From Hyphomonadaceae bacterium (GTDB lineage: Bacteria > Pseudomonadota > Alphaproteobacteria > Caulobacterales > Maricaulaceae), in the NCBI GenBank assembly GCA_013001295.1, contig JABDMW010000010.1, forward strand, positions 1 through 64,000: DNA of 64,000 nucleotides. Reading direction: 5' to 3'. Shown here in pieces: positions 1 to 9,215 of this stretch. Made by a program: the position numbers and the translations under genes. Below the pieces are notes generated by a model. That model searched no databases. It saw only the letters and a list, made by a program, of their open reading frames with translations, and was not told where the DNA came from. Within the stretch, counting starts at the first letter, position 1. Each line of letters begins with the position of its first letter.

Positions 1-1119
1 GATGTTTTCACCGTTTATGACGACATGTCTGGCATTGATTTCAAAAACAATGTTTTAGGATCGATGGATCCGCCCGATTTCACGACCGGTTTCACGCGAG
101 AGAGTGTTGAGCTCGAACGCGCAGATAACGGGTTGATGTATCCGAAAGGCGATAGCGCAGTTGGCGTTTCTCGCGATTTGAAAGTTACAACTAAAGATAT
201 GACGGGCGTGTCCTGGTTTCCCAAAACCGAGCCCGTAATTCCATTTGCGTCTGGTAAAACCATCAGTGTTGAGCCGGGCGGCAATTCCCTTTTTTCTGCT
301 GTACAATCGGCGGAAGCTGGCGACGTCATAGCTCTGCGCCCCGGATCATACGTCGTCAGCAAATTTTTGAAGCTTGATAAGCCGCTGACATTCAAGGGTG
401 AGGGGAATGTCAATTTGACATTTGAGCGCTCAACCATGTTTGAAATTCTGAATGGCGGAAGCTTGCAGTTGATCAATCTGAATGTGACAGGCGCGGATAG
501 CCCGGATTATGCCGGTAATTCCGTGATCAGAACCAGCCCGTATTCAATGCTTAAAAACTACCGTCTCGAAATCATCGACAGCACGTTTTCCGATTTGGAT
601 ACTAATCATTCTTTCAATGTGATTTCAGCTGCCAAGGGCACGTTCGCTGACAATATTTTGATCGAAAATTCTGAATTTTCCGATGTTACCGGTGCTGTTG
701 TCATGCTCGATAAAGAGATCGATGACTATGGCATTTACAATGCGGAATATCTGACAATATCAGGCTCAAGTTTCAAAAACATTGGCGGAGACATTGTGGA
801 TTATTATCGCGGTGGACGCGACGAAAGTACATTCGGGCCACACTTCAACATGACAAATTCCAAAGTGAGTAATGTGGGTGGGGATAAACGCAATAAATCT
901 GAATCATCGCTTTATCTGCACGGCGTGCAGGTCACTGATATTTCGGATAATGTATTTGAGGACAGTAAACCGTTTCTGGTGAACCATACTGTGGGAGAAC
1001 CCAAGACAAAGATAACCAAAAACGAATTCAAAAACACGCCCGGCCCTAAAGTATTTGAGCTCAATAGTGGTCTTGAAAATACGGCGGTAATTTCAGACAA
1101 CAAAGGACTGAATCCATGA
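1..1119 (+). CDS. Alginate lyase, polysaccharide lyase family 6 (C-terminal part, 5' end outside window)
   Basis: The reading frame is open from the first base of the window, so this is the 3' part of a longer gene; about 372 residues are visible. It is a right-handed beta-helix protein rich in Asn, Ser and Val rungs. The visible part resembles the second (C-terminal) helix domain of two-domain PL6 alginate lyases, including the DYYRGGRDESTFGPHF stretch typical of that family. PL6 enzymes cleave alginate by beta-elimination outside the cytoplasm. The catalytic Lys/Arg pair lies in the N-terminal domain, which is not in the window, so activity cannot be judged here. The stop codon overlaps the start of the PL17 gene by 4 bp (ATGA), which indicates translational coupling and an alginate degradation operon. 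Family assignment is fairly secure; the exact substrate block (M, G or MG) is unknown. Confidence 0.85.
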   Translation, partial: DVFTVYDDMSGIDFKNNVLGSMDPPDFTTGFTRESVELERADNGLMYPKGDSAVGVSRDLKVTTKDMTGVSWFPKTEPVIPFASGKTISVEPGGNSLFSAVQSAEAGDVIALRPGSYVVSKFLKLDKPLTFKGEGNVNLTFERSTMFEILNGGSLQLINLNVTGADSPDYAGNSVIRTSPYSMLKNYRLEIIDSTFSDLDTNHSFNVISAAKGTFADNILIENSEFSDVTGAVVMLDKEIDDYGIYNAEYLTISGSSFKNIGGDIVDYYRGGRDESTFGPHFNMTNSKVSNVGGDKRNKSESSLYLHGVQVTDISDNVFEDSKPFLVNHTVGEPKTKITKNEFKNTPGPKVFELNSGLENTAVISDNKGLNP

Positions 1120-3296
1120 GGCGGGCGCTGACTACCCTCTTGTCTACGGTCGTGTTTGGAGGTGCCATGACAGCTTGCCAAAGCCAGACGAGTACACAAG
1201 CGCCTACGTCGACATCTGTAAAATCAGTTGAAATGACTGGCTTTGACAAAACCATGCACAACGCCAAAAAGCGTATAAATGCGCAGATGGATTTGCCTGT
1301 TAACGTCCCGGTCCCCAAAGATGCAGGCGGTGGCTATACCCACGAAAAACACAAAGACAATGCCAAGCTGATGTATGATGCCGGGCAGTTGTATACATTG
1401 TCGGGCGAACAAAAATATGCCGACTACGCGGCGAAAGTCATGCTGGCCTATGCGGACGTTTATCCGGACTGGGGTTTGCATCCTGAGCAAAAAGAACAAG
1501 ATCCAGGGCGCATGTTCTGGCAAAACCTCAACGAAAGTTGGTGGTTGGTACATGTCTCTCAAAGCTACGGAGCAATCAAAGAGACTTTGTCTCAAGAACA
1601 GCGCGATAAAATAGAAACGGACCTTCTCCGTAATGTTGCAGATTTTCTCTCAGATGGATCACCAACAACCTTCAACAAAATTCATAACCACGGAACATGG
1701 GCAACCGCAGCCGTTGGCCTGACAGGGTATGCAATTGGCGATGATGATTATGTGCAACAAGCCCTGCTAGGGCTCGATAAGTCAGGTGAGGCGGGCTTCC
1801 TCAAGCAAATGGACAAACTGTTTTCGCCGGACGGGTATTATAATGAAGGCCCATATTATCAACGTTATGCCCTCATGCCATTTGTGGTCTTCGGCCAAGC
1901 GGTTCAAAAAAACAATCCGGAGCAAAAAATATTCGAGAAACGCGACGGCATCCTAAAGAAAGCCATCTACACGACCATTCAACAAAGTTATGGCGGGCTG
2001 TTTTTCCCCATAAATGACGCGATTAAAGACAAAGGAATTGCCACCACCGAGCTGCTGCATGGTGTCGCGATTGCGTACGACCTCACCGGCGACAAAGGAC
2101 TGCTGTCAATCGCGGAGGCTCAAGGGAAATACGTGCTGACGTCGGAAAGTCGTAAATTGTCCGAAGATCTCGCTGCCGGTAAAGCCACGCCATTTGATTA
2201 TAAATCCATGCGTTTACGCGACGGAGAAAACGGAACCGAAGGCGGGCTGGATATTTTGCGCGCTTCGGCTGATCCAAATGATTTGACGGTTGTTGCGAAA
2301 AACACGTCCCAGGGTCTGGGTCACGGTCATTTTGACAAACTGGGATTGCTGGTTTTTGATGCAGGCCACGAAGTCATTCGCGATTACGCCGCAGCCCGGT
2401 TTTTAAACGTGGAAGCCAAATACGGCGGACATTACCTGCCGGAAAATAATTTATATGCTAAACAAACCGTGGCCCACAATGCGCTCGTTGTAGATGAAAC
2501 AAGTCATTTTCTGGGAAGTACCCAAACCGGGAATAAACATGCCCCTGAACTCGGACCCTTCGTAGTCAGTGATGAGATGACGGCGACGTCCGCCGACATT
2601 GATACCGCATATGATGATGTAGGGTTGAGCCGTACTGTTGCCGTTGTGAATGCCGACGCGTTTCCAAAACCAATTGTCATTGATCTTGTAGAAGCGCATG
2701 CCGACGCGTCACATCTCTATGATTTGCCATTTCATTACAACGGGCATTTAGTGGAAACTAATTTTGAGGTCCAGGCCAATCCGGTGAGCCGGACCCCACT
2801 TGGGGCTGCCAATGGATATGAATATCTGTGGCGGGCAGCAGAGGCGAAGCCGGAGGATGGATTCTCGCAAATTACCTGGCTTCTCGATCGGCGCTTTTAT
2901 ACCGTGTCTACGTCCGTACCGGAAAATACTTCAGTGGTGTTTGCACAAACCGGCGCCAACGATCCAAATTTCAATCTCCGCAATGAATCCGCGTTCATTC
3001 TGAGAGCTCAGAAAACAGACGGCGTGACCTATGCCTCGGTCATTGAACCGCACGGTGAATACAACCCAATTGTTGAATATACACTCGAAAGCCACAGCCG
3101 CGTGAAGTCGGTCTCGCACTTTGAAAATGGTCCAGAAGATTTCGTTCTCATAGAGACGAAAGACGGCCAGTCTGTGGGTCTTGGAATGTCCAGCGATCCC
3201 GACACCGCAAAAGAGCATACCGTAACGGTTAATGGTAAGGCGTTGAGCTGGACCGGCCCCTATCATTTATTCCAATCTGAAAGCGGGGGATTGTAA
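1116..3296 (+). CDS. Oligoalginate lyase, polysaccharide lyase family 17, lipoprotein
   Basis: A 726-residue PL17 enzyme, close to the family's usual length. It releases unsaturated monouronate, which rearranges to DEH, from alginate oligomers. The N-terminus has a lipoprotein signal (basic residues, hydrophobic stretch, lipobox MTAC with Cys21), so it is probably anchored in the periplasm or outer membrane. Residues about 80-350 form the alpha/alpha-barrel alginate lyase domain. It contains Asn191-His192 in IHNHGTW and the tyrosine motif EGPYYQRY (Tyr248), which line up with the Asn-His and Tyr catalytic residues known from Alg17C. Residues about 390-560 form the heparinase II/III-like beta-sandwich, with GLGHGHFDKLGLLVFDAG. 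The start overlaps the PL6 stop by 4 bp. PL6 (endo) followed by PL17 (exo) is a classic saccharification pair. Confidence 0.93.
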   Translation: MRRALTTLLSTVVFGGAMTACQSQTSTQAPTSTSVKSVEMTGFDKTMHNAKKRINAQMDLPVNVPVPKDAGGGYTHEKHKDNAKLMYDAGQLYTLSGEQKYADYAAKVMLAYADVYPDWGLHPEQKEQDPGRMFWQNLNESWWLVHVSQSYGAIKETLSQEQRDKIETDLLRNVADFLSDGSPTTFNKIHNHGTWATAAVGLTGYAIGDDDYVQQALLGLDKSGEAGFLKQMDKLFSPDGYYNEGPYYQRYALMPFVVFGQAVQKNNPEQKIFEKRDGILKKAIYTTIQQSYGGLFFPINDAIKDKGIATTELLHGVAIAYDLTGDKGLLSIAEAQGKYVLTSESRKLSEDLAAGKATPFDYKSMRLRDGENGTEGGLDILRASADPNDLTVVAKNTSQGLGHGHFDKLGLLVFDAGHEVIRDYAAARFLNVEAKYGGHYLPENNLYAKQTVAHNALVVDETSHFLGSTQTGNKHAPELGPFVVSDEMTATSADIDTAYDDVGLSRTVAVVNADAFPKPIVIDLVEAHADASHLYDLPFHYNGHLVETNFEVQANPVSRTPLGAANGYEYLWRAAEAKPEDGFSQITWLLDRRFYTVSTSVPENTSVVFAQTGANDPNFNLRNESAFILRAQKTDGVTYASVIEPHGEYNPIVEYTLESHSRVKSVSHFENGPEDFVLIETKDGQSVGLGMSSDPDTAKEHTVTVNGKALSWTGPYHLFQSESGGL

Positions 3297-3418
3297 ATAT
3301 GAGTATTCTCAATCAAACGGGTCGGCAGAATTTAAAAAAAGCGGGGACGAATACTTACTTCGATCTGCGTTCATTGTCGCACAATAATATTATAAAAAAG
3401 CAATAGGGGGAACGGCTC

Positions 3419-4735
3419 ATGTTAAAGGGTAAACTCAGATGGGTTGTTGTAACCCTCGTCGCGCTGGCAACGGTGATTAATTATATTGATCGTCAAACGA
3501 TCACAGTATTATGGCCGCAACATATGGCTCCGGATCTCTTTCCAGATATGGATGCTGACGGACATAAATCAATTTTAGGGCTCGTATCTGCAGTCTTTAT
3601 TTTATCCTACGCGGCGGGACAGGCAATATTTGGTAAAATCTTTGACTGGCTTGGAACGCGTGTTGGATTTGTACTTTCCATCGGTTTCTGGTCACTTGCG
3701 ACGGCCTTGCATGCATTTGCACAAGGCGTTTTGAGCCTCAGCATATTCCGTGTCTTATTGGGTGTCTCCGAGGCCGGTAACTGGCCGGGCGCTGCCAAAG
3801 CCAACGCGGAATGGTTCCCCACAAAGGAACGCGCACTGGCGCAAGGTATATTCAATTCGGGCGCCGCGATTGGCGGTATTGTCTCGATCCCCTTACTTGC
3901 CTATTTGGCCATTTATCTCGACTGGAAGATCATCTTTTTACTCGTTGCCGGACTCGGCGCTCTTTGGCTTGTTCCGTGGCTTGTCATCGTCAAGGCTCCG
4001 CCAAAATATCACTCGTGGATTACTGATGAGGAACGTGAATATATTCTCAGTGGCCAAATCAATGAAGATCTGGACGCCGACGGTAATCCTGATGGAGGTT
4101 ATAATCCATCTACAGGCGAACTCCTGTCGCGCAAGCAAAGTTGGGGAGTGATTACCGCTTCGGCCGCAATCGATCCGATCTGGTGGCTGTTTATTGTCTG
4201 GATCCCTACCTATTTGTTTGAAGTCCATGGCTTTAATATCAAAGACCTTGCTGTATCGGGCTGGCTTCCGTATGTCGGCGCAATGTTTGGTGCGTGGTTC
4301 GGCGGCTTGTTGGCGCAATACCTTCTTGGCAAAGGATGGACGGTAAATAAAACACGAAAATTCACGATCACGCTTGGGTGTCTAATAATGCTACCTTCGC
4401 TACTCTTAATGTCTGTGGCTTCAACAGCCGTTTTCGCAATTACGTTGATGTTTATCATTCTGTTTGGTTTTCAAACGGCGATTGGGAATGTGCAAACTCT
4501 GCCGGCAGATTTTTACGGCGGTAAAACGGTGGGAACCTTGTCGGGCTTCGCTGGTATGGCGGCAAAGCTAACGGCCTTTGCGCTAACTCTCTTTGTACCG
4601 GTTCTGACAGCCGGCGCGAATTACACACCGGTCTTTATCCTCGGCGCTGGGTTGGCTTTATTAGCCATAGCAGCTGTATGGTTTATGTGCGGTCATATTC
4701 AACCACTTAAACCCCGTGCAGCAAAAGCTGCTTAA
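3419..4735 (+). CDS. MFS transporter of the hexuronate (ACS) family, probable DEH or oligouronate importer
   Basis: A 438-residue protein with about 12 hydrophobic segments. The opening motif RWVVVTLVALATVINYIDRQ is typical of the anion:cation symporter branch of the MFS (ExuT and GudP relatives). A ribosome-binding site (AGGGGGAA) lies just upstream of the ATG. The gene sits between the lyases and the cytoplasmic DEH enzymes, so import of the unsaturated uronate or DEH across the inner membrane is the likely role. This is inferred from family and context. The 122-bp gap to the PL17 gene holds no recognisable terminator, so it is probably in the same transcript. Confidence 0.85.
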   Translation: MLKGKLRWVVVTLVALATVINYIDRQTITVLWPQHMAPDLFPDMDADGHKSILGLVSAVFILSYAAGQAIFGKIFDWLGTRVGFVLSIGFWSLATALHAFAQGVLSLSIFRVLLGVSEAGNWPGAAKANAEWFPTKERALAQGIFNSGAAIGGIVSIPLLAYLAIYLDWKIIFLLVAGLGALWLVPWLVIVKAPPKYHSWITDEEREYILSGQINEDLDADGNPDGGYNPSTGELLSRKQSWGVITASAAIDPIWWLFIVWIPTYLFEVHGFNIKDLAVSGWLPYVGAMFGAWFGGLLAQYLLGKGWTVNKTRKFTITLGCLIMLPSLLLMSVASTAVFAITLMFIILFGFQTAIGNVQTLPADFYGGKTVGTLSGFAGMAAKLTAFALTLFVPVLTAGANYTPVFILGAGLALLAIAAVWFMCGHIQPLKPRAAKAA

Positions 4736-4746
4736 ATTTAAACTTT

Positions 4747-4762
4747 GGTACAAAAATGTACC
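4747..4762. promoter_or_regulatory. Perfect inverted repeat in the MFS/reductase gap
   Basis: GGTACA and TGTACC form perfect 6-bp arms around an AAAA spacer, 12 bp after the transporter stop and about 10 bp before the AAGGAG ribosome-binding site of the next gene. The flanks extend it to TTGGTA...TACCGA, which resembles the two half-sites of the operators in front of gap but with wider spacing. It could be an operator for an internal promoter or a small mRNA hairpin. No T-run follows, so a terminator is unlikely. Confidence 0.35.
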
Positions 4763-4783
4763 GACGCATGAAGGAGTTAGTTA

Positions 4784-5665
4784 ATGTCTAAACCAGTTAT
4801 AGGTTTCATCGGTCTCGGACTTATGGGCGGCAATATGGTCGAAAACCTGCAAAAAAGAGGGTTTGAAGTCATTGTCATGGATTTGAACAAGGACGCGGTC
4901 GCGAAGGTGATCGCACGCGGTAATGCCAAGGAGGCCAAGTCGCCTAAGGAACTTGCCGAAGCCAGTGATATCGTAGAGCTTTGCCTCACGACGTCGGCAG
5001 TCGTTGAAAAAATTGTCTATGGCGATGATGGAATATTGGCCGGTATCAAACCGGGGTCCGTTCTTATCGATTTCGGCACCTCTATTCCAGCCTCCACCAA
5101 AAAAATTGGAGCGGATCTTGCCAAGAAAGGTGCCGGCATGATCGACGCACCCCTTGGGAGAACCCCGGCTCATGCCAAAGATGGTCTTTTGAATATAATG
5201 GCCGCCGGTGACAAAGAGGTTTTTGAAAAGTACAAACCAATGCTTTTGGAGCAGGGCGAAAATGTATTCTATCTTGGCGCACTTGGTGCGGGTCATACCA
5301 CCAAGCTGATTAATAACTTTATGGGCATGACAACGGTAACGGCCATGTCACAAGCATTTGCCGCCGCTGAACTTGCGGGCGTCGATCGTCAGCAGCTTTA
5401 CGATATTATGTCGAGTGGCCCGTCCAACTCACCGTTTATGAAGTTTTGCAAAAACTACGCCGTAGACGGGGTCAGCGATTTAGGCTTTTCGATTAACAAT
5501 GCCAATAAAGATCTGGGCTATTTTGTTCAAATGATGTCGGATCTAGGCTCACGTTCCTTGGTCGCTGAGAGTACATCCACAAATCTACAGGCCGCCGTTG
5601 ATGCAGGCTTGGGCGACGGAAATGTTCCAGAAATTTTTGACTATTTCGTGAAGCTAAAGAAGTAA
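4784..5665 (+). CDS. NAD(P)-dependent reductase of the 3-hydroxyisobutyrate dehydrogenase family (candidate DEH reductase)
   Basis: A 293-residue beta-hydroxyacid dehydrogenase. The N-terminal Rossmann fold shows GFIGLGLMGGNM. The substrate loop begins DAPLGRTPAHAKDG (residues 121-134), and the catalytic lysine is Lys174 in GHTTKLINNFMG. The family reduces or oxidises small 3-hydroxy acids such as tartronate semialdehyde or 3-hydroxyisobutyrate. Members in alginate loci are reported to reduce DEH to 2-keto-3-deoxygluconate (KDG). Here it lies between the uronate transporter and the KDPG aldolase, so DEH reduction is the best guess. It has a strong ribosome-binding site (AAGGAG). The operon carries a second, unrelated candidate DEH reductase directly downstream, so this one could instead act on a side product. 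Confidence 0.8.
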   Translation: MSKPVIGFIGLGLMGGNMVENLQKRGFEVIVMDLNKDAVAKVIARGNAKEAKSPKELAEASDIVELCLTTSAVVEKIVYGDDGILAGIKPGSVLIDFGTSIPASTKKIGADLAKKGAGMIDAPLGRTPAHAKDGLLNIMAAGDKEVFEKYKPMLLEQGENVFYLGALGAGHTTKLINNFMGMTTVTAMSQAFAAAELAGVDRQQLYDIMSSGPSNSPFMKFCKNYAVDGVSDLGFSINNANKDLGYFVQMMSDLGSRSLVAESTSTNLQAAVDAGLGDGNVPEIFDYFVKLKK

Positions 5666-5714
5666 TAAATTGGCAATGTGATTCACGACTTAATTGGGAG
5701 AGGAGAACAACACT

Positions 5715-6470
5715 ATGGCGGACGTAAAAGGAAAAGTGGCTATTGTCACGGGCGGGTCGCGCGATATCGGGCGCTCGTGTTCGATAAAGCTGGCCGGGGC
5801 AGGCGCAAAAGTTGTAGTGAACTATCACAGCAATAAATCTGCCGGTGAGGAAACTGTGGCCACGATTGAAAAAGCGGGCGGAACCGCCATTCTCGTGAAA
5901 GGCGATATGACGAAGAAGGCAGATGTTGATGCCCTCGTTGATGAAACCCGCAAGGCCTTTGGCGATGATATCCATATCCTGGTCAACAATGTTGGCGGGT
6001 TGGTCGCGCGCAAGAAAATCAACGAGATGGATGAAGACTTCTTCAATCATGTTATGACCCTCAATGTAAATTCCACATTTCTGGCAACCCAGGCGGTTGT
6101 ACCGCATATGCCGGCTGGTAGCGCAATTGTTAATCTGGCGTCGCTTGCGGGCCGTGACGGCGGGGGTCCCGGTTCCTCGGCTTATTCGACATCAAAAGGC
6201 GCAATTATTACATTCACGCGTAGTATGGCCAAAGAATTGGGCCCGGATGGTATTCGCGTGAACTCATTGTGTCCGGGCATGATAGACACAACTTTTCACG
6301 ATACGTTCTCGACCGACGCGGCGCGGCGAAACGTGGAAGCGACCGTGCCGCTTCGTCGCCAGGGTCACCCGGATGATTGTGCCGACACTGTTCTTTATCT
6401 TGCATCAGACGCATCATCATATATCACGGGCGCCAATATCGACATTAACGGCGGTATGTTCTTTTCATAG
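5715..6470 (+). CDS. SDR-family oxidoreductase, candidate DEH reductase
   Basis: A 251-residue classical short-chain dehydrogenase. The ATG at 5715 was chosen because GGGAGAGGAG lies just upstream; an upstream TTG would place the ribosome-binding site inside the gene. It shows the nucleotide motif TGGSRDIG, the NNVGG motif, Ser143, and the catalytic pair Tyr157/Lys161 in YSTSK. SDRs of alginate-degrading bacteria such as Sphingomonas A1-R reduce DEH to KDG with NADPH or NADH, and the gene sits immediately before eda and kdgK. The cofactor cannot be fixed from sequence alone. Arg16 after TGGS would be compatible with NADPH, but that is only a hint. Confidence 0.82.
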   Translation: MADVKGKVAIVTGGSRDIGRSCSIKLAGAGAKVVVNYHSNKSAGEETVATIEKAGGTAILVKGDMTKKADVDALVDETRKAFGDDIHILVNNVGGLVARKKINEMDEDFFNHVMTLNVNSTFLATQAVVPHMPAGSAIVNLASLAGRDGGGPGSSAYSTSKGAIITFTRSMAKELGPDGIRVNSLCPGMIDTTFHDTFSTDAARRNVEATVPLRRQGHPDDCADTVLYLASDASSYITGANIDINGGMFFS

Positions 6471-6478
6471 GATAATTT

Positions 6479-7114
6479 ATGTCAGACTCTCTATTTTCAA
6501 TACTACGTGGAGCGCCGGTTGTTCCTTTGGTTCAATCCGATGACCCGGAAGAAGCGGTCGCTATTTCAAAAGCCTTGCTTGCGGGCGGGCTTAATGTTTT
6601 GGAGGTTGTTCTTCGTACCGACAAAGCATTTGAATGTTTGGAGGCCGTTGCGAAAGCTTATCCGGCCGCGCATGTCGGTGCGGGGACGGTATTAAATGCC
6701 GAGCAAGCGCGGAAAGCCATAGACCACGGGGCAACATTTATCGTCTCTCCCGGGTTGGACGACGGCGTTGTCAACGTCGCCAAAGAAAATAAAATGCACG
6801 TACTCCCGGGCATCGCCACAGCGACCGAATTGCAGCGCGCCTGGAATATGGGATTGCGCGCAGTCAAGTGCTTTCCGGCCGGCGTTGTTGGCGGCCCAAA
6901 AATGATCAAGGCGCTGTCATCAGCATTTCGCGATATGGAATTTATGCCGACAGGTGGCGTCAACCCGAACACTCTGGCTGATTATTTAGCCGTGCCATCG
7001 GTATTGGCGTGTGGGGGCAGTTGGTTGACTCCGAAAGACGCGATTGCGAGCGGGGATTTTGGCAAAATTACCGAATTGGCAAAAGAGGCATTGGTAATTG
7101 CTTCAAAAGCCTAA
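6479..7114 (+). CDS. eda: 2-dehydro-3-deoxy-6-phosphogluconate (KDPG) aldolase
   Basis: A 211-residue class I aldolase of normal length. It splits KDPG into pyruvate and glyceraldehyde-3-phosphate in the cytoplasm. The Schiff-base lysine is Lys130 in AVKCFPAGVVGG (VKFFPA in most relatives). The LEVVLRT strand with its Glu and the GAGTV and FIVSPG strands of the TIM barrel are present, as is the phosphate-binding MPTGGV loop. It begins 8 bp after the SDR stop, so the two are co-transcribed. In this operon it closes the alginate pathway; it may also serve the general Entner-Doudoroff route. Confidence 0.93.
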   Translation: MSDSLFSILRGAPVVPLVQSDDPEEAVAISKALLAGGLNVLEVVLRTDKAFECLEAVAKAYPAAHVGAGTVLNAEQARKAIDHGATFIVSPGLDDGVVNVAKENKMHVLPGIATATELQRAWNMGLRAVKCFPAGVVGGPKMIKALSSAFRDMEFMPTGGVNPNTLADYLAVPSVLACGGSWLTPKDAIASGDFGKITELAKEALVIASKA

Positions 7115-7144
7115 TTACTAACGACGACAATTTATAGGAATATC

Positions 7145-8176
7145 ATGACTAAATTTTTGACATTTGGCGAGATCATGCTGCGCTTGCGAACACCCGGATT
7201 TGAAAGATTTTTCCAGAGTCCGCAGTTTGAGGCAACATTCGGCGGCGGCGAAGCTAATGTGGCTGTATCGCTTTCCAACTATGGGTTTGATGCAGCATTC
7301 GTATCTGCATTGCCAGACAATGATATCGGTCAGAATGCCGTCAACTCTCTACGTGGCCTAGGTGTCGATACGAACCTGATTGCACGTCAGGGCGATCGCG
7401 TCGGGATATATTTCCTGGAAACAGGTGCCAATCAACGCCCGTCGAAAGTCATCTATGACCGCGCTAATTCATCGATCAGTCAATGTAAGCCGGGAGATTT
7501 TGACTGGCCCAAAATCTTTAAAGGCGCGAAATGGTTACACATAACCGGCATCACACCAGCCCTATCGCAAAATTGCGCAGATTTATCGCTGGAATGTGTG
7601 AAGGCGGCTCAAAAAGCCGGCGTGACAGTTTCGTGTGATTTCAATTTCCGGGGCAAGCTTTGGAAATATGGAAAAACAGCGCCCGAAGTCATGCGGGAGC
7701 TGGTGAAATATGTCGATGTCGGAATTGCCAATGAAGAAGATTGCCAGAAGTCATTGGATATTTCTGTCGATGTTGATGTTGAGAGCGGCGAGCTGGATAC
7801 TTCTAAGTACGAGGCTTTATCTCAGAAGGTTCTGGATATTTACCCAAACATGTCAACGATCGCGATTACGCTCCGGGAAAGCATCAACGCAAACCGCAAT
7901 GGTTGGTCCGCCTGTATGCGTGACCGAAAAAACGGGTTTCTCCTGTCCAAGCACTATGATCTCACCGACATCGTTGACCGAGTCGGCGGCGGGGACAGTT
8001 TTGCCTCAGCGTTCATTGCCGGGTACAATCTCTATGAAGACCGCCAGCAGTCACTTGAATTCGCCGTGGCAGGATCAGCTCTCAAGCATTCGATTTTAGG
8101 AGACTACAACCGTGTTAGCCGATCTGAGGTTGAAGCGCTAATGGGCGGCGATGGATCCGGGCGTGTGCAGCGATAG
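7145..8176 (+). CDS. kdgK: 2-keto-3-deoxygluconate kinase (PfkB family)
   Basis: A 343-residue sugar kinase of the ribokinase/PfkB family. It phosphorylates KDG to KDPG with ATP. The N-terminal substrate signature [15 protein letters not shown] and the C-terminal ATP/anion-hole motif [13 protein letters not shown] with its catalytic Asp are both intact. A ribosome-binding site (TAGGAA) precedes the ATG. It is the last gene of the + strand alginate operon and supplies the aldolase encoded just upstream. It converges on gap with only 8 bp between the stop codons, leaving no room for a separate terminator. Confidence 0.92.
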   Translation: MTKFLTFGEIMLRLRTPGFERFFQSPQFEATFGGGEANVAVSLSNYGFDAAFVSALPDNDIGQNAVNSLRGLGVDTNLIARQGDRVGIYFLETGANQRPSKVIYDRANSSISQCKPGDFDWPKIFKGAKWLHITGITPALSQNCADLSLECVKAAQKAGVTVSCDFNFRGKLWKYGKTAPEVMRELVKYVDVGIANEEDCQKSLDISVDVDVESGELDTSKYEALSQKVLDIYPNMSTIAITLRESINANRNGWSACMRDRKNGFLLSKHYDLTDIVDRVGGGDSFASAFIAGYNLYEDRQQSLEFAVAGSALKHSILGDYNRVSRSEVEALMGGDGSGRVQR

Positions 8177-8184
8177 TTAGTCGC

Positions 8185-9201
8185 TCACTCGCTTTCTAAA
8201 AATTTTGCCATTTCTGTAGCCGTATCCAACATGCGGTTCGAGAAGCCCCATTCATTATCATACCAGGCAAAAACCCGGACGAGATGATTGTCATTGACGT
8301 AAGTCTGATCTGCTACAAATGATGAAGAGTGTGCATCATGGTTCATATCTGATGAAACCAGTTTTTCATCAACAAAACCAAGGACGCCGCTATAACTGTC
8401 CTTACTTGCTATCGAAAACTTTTCTGTGACATCGCCGACATTGGCCGGCCTTTCAGTCAGGACAGTTAAATCAATGGCAGACACATTGGGAAGGGGAACA
8501 CGGACCGCGGTGCCGTCCAATCGACCTTGCATGTCCGGAATAACTTTCCCGATTGCTTTCGCCGCACCGGTTGTTGTCGGGATCATTGATATGGCGGCCG
8601 CCCGGCTCCGGTAAGGATCCCGGTGAGAGGCGTCCAATAAGCGCTGATCACCGGTATAAGCGTGTATAGTGGTCATGAACCCGCTTTTAATGCCGTAAGT
8701 TTTGTGAAGCGTGTCGATCAGCGGGGCCAACGCGTTGGTGGTACAGGACGCATTGGAGATGATATGGTCGTCTCTCGTTATCTCTGTATGATTAACACCA
8801 TATACAATGGTTTTGGTTTCGTCTTTGGCCGGGGCTGATATTAATACCCGTTTTGCACCAGCGAGTATATGTTTGCCCGAGAGATCCTGGGTGAGAAAAA
8901 AGCCTGTACATTCCAACACAATATCAACCCGTAATTTGCTCCAAGGCAGGACCTCCGGATCGCGTTCGGAAAAAACCGGAATGTCTTGTCCATTGACGGA
9001 TATATAATTTTCGCCTTTTTCGATAGTGCCCGGGAACCGGCCGTGAACGCTGTCATATTTTAGGAGATGTGCAAGCCGGTCGGCATCAGCCAGATCATTG
9101 ATAGCCACGATTTCTAGATCGTATTGATCACTCTCGACCAGGGCTCGAAGAACGAGTCGACCAATACGCCCAAAGCCATTGATTGCTATTCGTATCGACA
9201 T
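8185..9201 (-). CDS. gap: Glyceraldehyde-3-phosphate dehydrogenase, type I
   Basis: A 338-residue GAPDH that oxidises glyceraldehyde-3-phosphate to 1,3-bisphosphoglycerate. The N-terminal NAD motif is INGFGRIGR, the nucleophile is Cys153 in SNASCTTNALAP, and His180 is the general base. The C-terminal WYDNEWGFSNRM signature is complete. The ATG at 9201 was chosen because MSIRIAINGF is the normal family start and TAGGAAAA precedes it; an upstream start would run into the operator array. It is convergent with kdgK. Its operators and position suggest it is a pathway-specific isoenzyme that removes the triose made by the aldolase. An erythrose-4-phosphate dehydrogenase role is less likely given the context. 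Confidence 0.92.
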   Translation of the reverse strand: MSIRIAINGFGRIGRLVLRALVESDQYDLEIVAINDLADADRLAHLLKYDSVHGRFPGTIEKGENYISVNGQDIPVFSERDPEVLPWSKLRVDIVLECTGFFLTQDLSGKHILAGAKRVLISAPAKDETKTIVYGVNHTEITRDDHIISNASCTTNALAPLIDTLHKTYGIKSGFMTTIHAYTGDQRLLDASHRDPYRSRAAAISMIPTTTGAAKAIGKVIPDMQGRLDGTAVRVPLPNVSAIDLTVLTERPANVGDVTEKFSIASKDSYSGVLGFVDEKLVSSDMNHDAHSSSFVADQTYVNDNHLVRVFAWYDNEWGFSNRMLDTATEMAKFLESE

Positions 9202-9215
9202 ATGTTTTCCTATAA

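Noticed and set aside
3299-3406. 35-codon frame between the PL17 and transporter genes with its own ATG
   Set aside because: No ribosome-binding site, no recognisable composition or motif; probably leader sequence of the transporter gene.
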